DNA of 8,577 nt, taken from contig JAHDFG010000081.1 in the NCBI GenBank assembly GCA_020628265.1, forward strand, positions 1-8,577, in the 5' to 3' direction. Of this stretch, positions 5,667 to 8,577 are shown one piece after another. The notes under the pieces are model-generated. The model did no database searches and was not told the DNA's origin. It was given only the letters and a program-made list of their open reading frames with translations. A program made the translations under genes and the position numbers. Source of the DNA: Pseudooctadecabacter sp. GTDB taxonomy: Bacteria; Pseudomonadota; Alphaproteobacteria; Rhodobacterales; Rhodobacteraceae. The stretch's first letter is position 1, and each line of letters begins with the position of its first letter.

Positions 5667-6821
5667 ATGCGGAACTCAAGGCGCGGTGAGGTTGATCCGT
5701 TTATTGTGATGGATGTGATGGAAGCGGCCCGTGTGGCCGAGGCTTCGGGGCGTCACATTATCCATATGGAAGTGGGCCAACCGGGCACGGGTGCGCCTGC
5801 GGATGCCATCGCGCGGCTTTCCGCCGATATGGCAGCTGATCCGCTGGGCTACACTGTCGGGCTGGGCCTGCCGGACCTGCGGCACCGGATCGCGCAGCAT
5901 TACGGCGACTGGTACGATGTCGATCTTGACGCGAACCGCGTGGTGGTAACGGCTGGCGCATCAGGTGCCTTCCTGCTCGCATTCTCTGCTCTCTTCGATA
6001 CAGGCGCGCGGGTTGGCTTGGGCGCGCCGTGTTATCCGTCCTACCGGCAAATCCTCAAAGCGCTGGACCTGAGGCCGGTGGACATGCCGACCACGATGGC
6101 TGCACGGATGCAGCCCGTCGCCGCGGACGTCGCAAAACATGATCTGGATGGTCTGATCGTGGCCTCACCGGCCAACCCCACAGGCACCATGCTGGACTTG
6201 CCAGCCATGAAAGCATTGGCCGATGCCTGTACCGCATCAGACGCTGCCCTCATCAGTGACGAGATTTATCACGGCCTGACCTATGAGGGCCAAGCGGTGA
6301 CAGCGCTTCAGGCCACCGATGACGTCTACGTCATCAATTCGTTCTCCAAGTATTTCTCGATGACCGGCTGGCGGGTGGGTTGGATGGTTGTCCCCGACAG
6401 CCACGTGCGCACCATCGAACGCCTGGCCCAGAACATGTTCATCTGCCCGTCCCATGCGTCGCAACGTTTGGCCCTGCACGCCATGGAGTGCAGCGCCGAG
6501 TTGGACACATTCGTTGACGTCTACCGCGCCAATCGCGACTTGATGATCGATGCCTTGCCCGCCATGGGTTTGGGCAAATTCGCGCCGCCGGACGGGGCCT
6601 TTTACGTCTACGTGGACGTGGGCGATTACACGTCGGACAGCCTCGCGTTCTGTGCGGATGTCCTTGAAAAAGCAGGCGTTGCGATCACGCCGGGGTTGGA
6701 TTTCGATCCCGTCGAAGGCGGGCATTGGGTGCGCTTGTCCTATGCCCGCGCAACAGACGATATCCGCGAAGGGCTGTCCCGATTGGCGGGTTATATGGCC
6801 AACCTGCGGGGCACGGCATGA
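5667..6821 (+). CDS. Class I/II PLP-dependent aminotransferase
   Basis: Fold-type I aminotransferase, cytoplasmic, transferring an amino group between an amino acid and a 2-oxo acid. The protein has 384 residues, usual for the AspC-like subgroup. Visible motifs are the substrate-side GYTVGLGLPDLR (61-72), VTAGASGAF (94-102), PCYPSYRQ (121-128), the PLP-ring ASPANPTGT with Asn170, Asp198 and Tyr201 in SDEIYHG, the PLP Schiff-base Lys228 in SFSKYFSMTGWRVGW, and the carboxylate-binding Arg356 in VRLSYA. The start ATG has TAAGG 8 bases upstream; the frame also stays open upstream to about 5295, but that part lies antisense to the M48 gene and resembles no aminotransferase. Its stop overlaps the amidase start (ATGA), implying a shared transcript and coupled translation. 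Substrate cannot be assigned; aspartate, aromatic or alanine-type specificities all occur in this subgroup. Confidence 0.92.
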   Translation: MRNSRRGEVDPFIVMDVMEAARVAEASGRHIIHMEVGQPGTGAPADAIARLSADMAADPLGYTVGLGLPDLRHRIAQHYGDWYDVDLDANRVVVTAGASGAFLLAFSALFDTGARVGLGAPCYPSYRQILKALDLRPVDMPTTMAARMQPVAADVAKHDLDGLIVASPANPTGTMLDLPAMKALADACTASDAALISDEIYHGLTYEGQAVTALQATDDVYVINSFSKYFSMTGWRVGWMVVPDSHVRTIERLAQNMFICPSHASQRLALHAMECSAELDTFVDVYRANRDLMIDALPAMGLGKFAPPDGAFYVYVDVGDYTSDSLAFCADVLEKAGVAITPGLDFDPVEGGHWVRLSYARATDDIREGLSRLAGYMANLRGTA

Positions 6822-8023
6822 GGGCGCTGTGGCTCGTCATATGGATGCTGGCCGCCGCGCCCGTTGCGGCGCAGGATTTCTCTGCCCTCGCGCGTCTGGA
6901 CACAGAAACCTCCGTCGCCGAAGACGTCCGCCGCCGGTTGGAAGTGACGCTGTTTCTGTCCCAATCCGTGCCGTATCGCGTGTTCACGCTGGATGATCCC
7001 GCCCGCGTGGTGCTGGACTTCAAAGAGGTCGATTTTCGCGGCTTTGACGCCGCCATCTTCGATCAAAGCGATCGCGTAGAGGGGGTGCGGGCAGGCCCGC
7101 TACGCCCTGGCTGGAGCCGTATGATCCTTGATCTGGCCGACCCAATGGCCGTTCAGTCTGCAGGCATGCAGGTCAGCGAAAGCGACGGCACCGCGATTGT
7201 CGAGCTTGTGATGCGCCCCACCTCGGCCGAAGACTTCGCCGCCACCGCCGGTGCGCCCGACGATCCTGACTGGGTCTTCGCGCTGGCCGATCAACCCCCG
7301 CCAGAAAAGCCTGAGGACGGGCCGCTTGTCGTTGTGGTGGACCCCGGCCATGGGGGCATCGATTCCGGTGCAGAATATGACGGGATCGAAGAGGCCGATG
7401 TCATGCTGGCGCTGGCCTTGGAACTGACAGCAGCGCTTGGCCGTCTGGAAGGCATTCAACCGGCCTTGACGCGCAACACGGATGTGTTTGTGCCCCTGCG
7501 GGAACGGCTGACGCTGGCGCGGGGGGCGGGCGCCGATCTGTTCATCTCGCTGCATGCGGACGCGCTGGCAGGGGAGCAGGCCACGGGCGCCACGGTCTAC
7601 ACCCTGACGGATCAGGCGCAGTCGGCGGCTTCCCAACGGATCGCGGAACGCCACAACTCGGTCGATGTGCTGGCGGGGGTGGACCTGCGCGGGCAGGGGG
7701 ATGAGGTGGCGATGGTCCTGCAGGACCTTGCCCGGATCGAGACCACAGCCGCTAGCGACCGCTTTGCCTCAGCATTGGTGCAAGCCATGAAGGACACCAA
7801 CGCGCCGATGAACACGCGGCCACGGCGCGAGGCGGGCCTGCAAGTGCTGACGGCGGCGGATTTTCCGTCCGTGCTGATCGAGGCTGGCTTTCTGTCCAAC
7901 GTGGCAGACCGTGAACGGCTCCTGACGCCGCAGGGCCGAGCGCCCTTGGTGGCGGCGATCACCTTGGCCGTGGGCCGTTGGGCGATCGAGGAAGAAGCGC
8001 TGGCCCCGTTGATCCGCCAGTAA
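6818..8023 (+). CDS. amiC: N-acetylmuramoyl-L-alanine amidase (AmiC-type, AMIN + Amidase_3)
   Basis: Exported zinc amidase that cuts the bond between MurNAc and the L-Ala of the stem peptide, splitting septal peptidoglycan in cell separation. The protein has 401 residues. A signal peptide is likely cut after Ala18 (APVAA). An AMIN domain, which targets peptidoglycan or the division site, spans about 35-135. A proline-rich linker (about 157-168) leads to the Amidase_3 domain (about 170-392). Zinc ligands and catalytic residues are His178 (DPGHGG), Glu192 (GIEEADV), His246 (SLHAD) and Glu355 (LIEAGFLSN). The insert at about 278-315 (HNSVDVLAG, then VLQDLARIETT) matches the position of the autoinhibitory helix in E. 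coli AmiB/AmiC, suggesting an EnvC/LytM-type activator is needed; none is in this window. The start ATG overlaps the aminotransferase stop by 4 bp, with GGGG 6 bases upstream. The TAA stop directly abuts the stop of the convergent methyltransferase. Confidence 0.93.
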   Translation: MRALWLVIWMLAAAPVAAQDFSALARLDTETSVAEDVRRRLEVTLFLSQSVPYRVFTLDDPARVVLDFKEVDFRGFDAAIFDQSDRVEGVRAGPLRPGWSRMILDLADPMAVQSAGMQVSESDGTAIVELVMRPTSAEDFAATAGAPDDPDWVFALADQPPPEKPEDGPLVVVVDPGHGGIDSGAEYDGIEEADVMLALALELTAALGRLEGIQPALTRNTDVFVPLRERLTLARGAGADLFISLHADALAGEQATGATVYTLTDQAQSAASQRIAERHNSVDVLAGVDLRGQGDEVAMVLQDLARIETTAASDRFASALVQAMKDTNAPMNTRPRREAGLQVLTAADFPSVLIEAGFLSNVADRERLLTPQGRAPLVAAITLAVGRWAIEEEALAPLIRQ

Positions 8024-8577
8024 CTAGCCGACGTAGCGGGCCAGCCAGATGGTATGGAAATCGCACGTTGGGTCTTCCGGGCGGTAGTCGATGACCTTGA
8101 AGCCGGATTGGGCCAGTAGACCGCGATATTCATCTGGGGCAAGGCTGGCGTGATAGACCGGTGCGCCCGCCGCATGCCCCCAGCTTTCACCTGCCGCAGG
8201 GCCAGAGGTGAACATCAAGGCAGCATTGGGGGCGGCGTGACGGGCGAAGACGGGGAACATGCCCCGCTGGTCATCGGGGCTCAGGTGAAAGAAGCTGTCC
8301 CACGCAAGGATCGCATCGAATTCGGCGCTCAAATCGAGGCCCCTCATATCTGCGTGATGGGCTTGCGCATGCGGCAGGTTCTGCTGGTAAAGCTCAATCA
8401 TGCCGGCGGCACCGTCGACGCCTGTGACTGCAAGTCCCCGTTCCGACAGATATCGCGCCAACGGCAGACCCGGACCGCAGCCCAGATCCAGCAACCTGCG
8501 CGGCGAGACATTGCGGGGCGTCACCCCTAACATCCTGTCCAGCATAGGTTTTTCGAACAGAATACGGGACCTCTGGG
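8024..8577 (-). CDS. Class I SAM-dependent methyltransferase (5' end outside window)
   Basis: Rossmann-fold methyltransferase of unknown substrate, cytoplasmic. Motif I is LLDLGCGPG, followed by GLAVTGVDGAAGMI (acidic residue for the SAM ribose), HADMRGLDL, and motif IV-like DAILAWDSFFHLS. The ATG at 8545 is probably internal: the frame remains open to the window edge and the residues upstream (QRSRILFEKP) run smoothly into MLDRMLG, resembling the family pattern R-S-x-x-F-E-x-P-x-L-D-R before motif I. No ribosome binding site precedes 8545. About 184 residues are visible, and probably a few dozen N-terminal residues are missing. Its stop TAG (8026-8024) touches the amidase TAA with no gap. 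Small-molecule methylation is typical of the Methyltransf_11/25 group, but nothing here identifies the target. Confidence 0.85.
   Translation of the reverse strand, partial: QRSRILFEKPMLDRMLGVTPRNVSPRRLLDLGCGPGLPLARYLSERGLAVTGVDGAAGMIELYQQNLPHAQAHHADMRGLDLSAEFDAILAWDSFFHLSPDDQRGMFPVFARHAAPNAALMFTSGPAAGESWGHAAGAPVYHASLAPDEYRGLLAQSGFKVIDYRPEDPTCDFHTIWLARYVG

Noticed and set aside
1..8577. tRNA, rRNA, CRISPR array, insertion sequence, phage or defence genes
   Set aside because: Coding sequence fills nearly all the window, gaps are 141 bp or shorter, and none shows a cloverleaf, spaced direct repeats, transposase-like frame or terminal inverted repeats.

Overview
This is a GC-rich stretch of ordinary, tightly packed chromosome. 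Every protein with a recognisable family resembles alphaproteobacterial versions, most likely from a Rhodobacteraceae (Roseobacter-group) bacterium. Three points support this: a C4-pathway 5-aminolevulinate synthase (typical of Alphaproteobacteria), a RodZ-like gene next to ispG, and a convergent intergenic hairpin element preceded by a GCAAAAATAC-type motif that I associate from memory with this family. The assignment is by pattern recognition, not by a search.

Layout: the window opens inside hemA (+ strand, 5' end missing, stop at 848). A RodZ-like membrane protein (958-2181) and ispG (2266-3387) follow on the same strand. Facing them is a minus-strand pair, a BepA-like M48 metalloprotease with a TPR tail (5608-4289) followed 13 bp later by a ScsC/DsbA-like thiol oxidoreductase (4275-3529). 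A good minus-strand intrinsic terminator and a second long hairpin fill the 141-bp gap between dsbA and ispG. A 58-bp divergent gap then leads to a plus-strand pair: a class I/II PLP aminotransferase (5667-6821) overlapping by 4 bp with an AmiC-type N-acetylmuramoyl-L-alanine amidase (6818-8023). The amidase stop codon directly abuts the stop codon of a convergent SAM-dependent methyltransferase, whose 5' end runs off the right edge.

Functionally the window mixes core metabolism (haem precursor and isoprenoid precursor synthesis, an amino-acid aminotransferase) with envelope construction and quality control (RodZ for cell shape, AmiC for septal peptidoglycan splitting, BepA-like protease plus periplasmic thiol enzyme for outer-membrane protein quality control). 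The M48-dsbA pair is the most suggestive functional unit.

I see no mobile element, CRISPR array, tRNA, rRNA, phage gene or defence island. Nothing here amounts to a new biological system. The points worth a second look are small: the two-hairpin intergenic element, a terminator-like hairpin pointing the wrong way after hemA, the compact divergent promoter region, and the two operon pairings. No intergenic stretch exceeds 150 bases.
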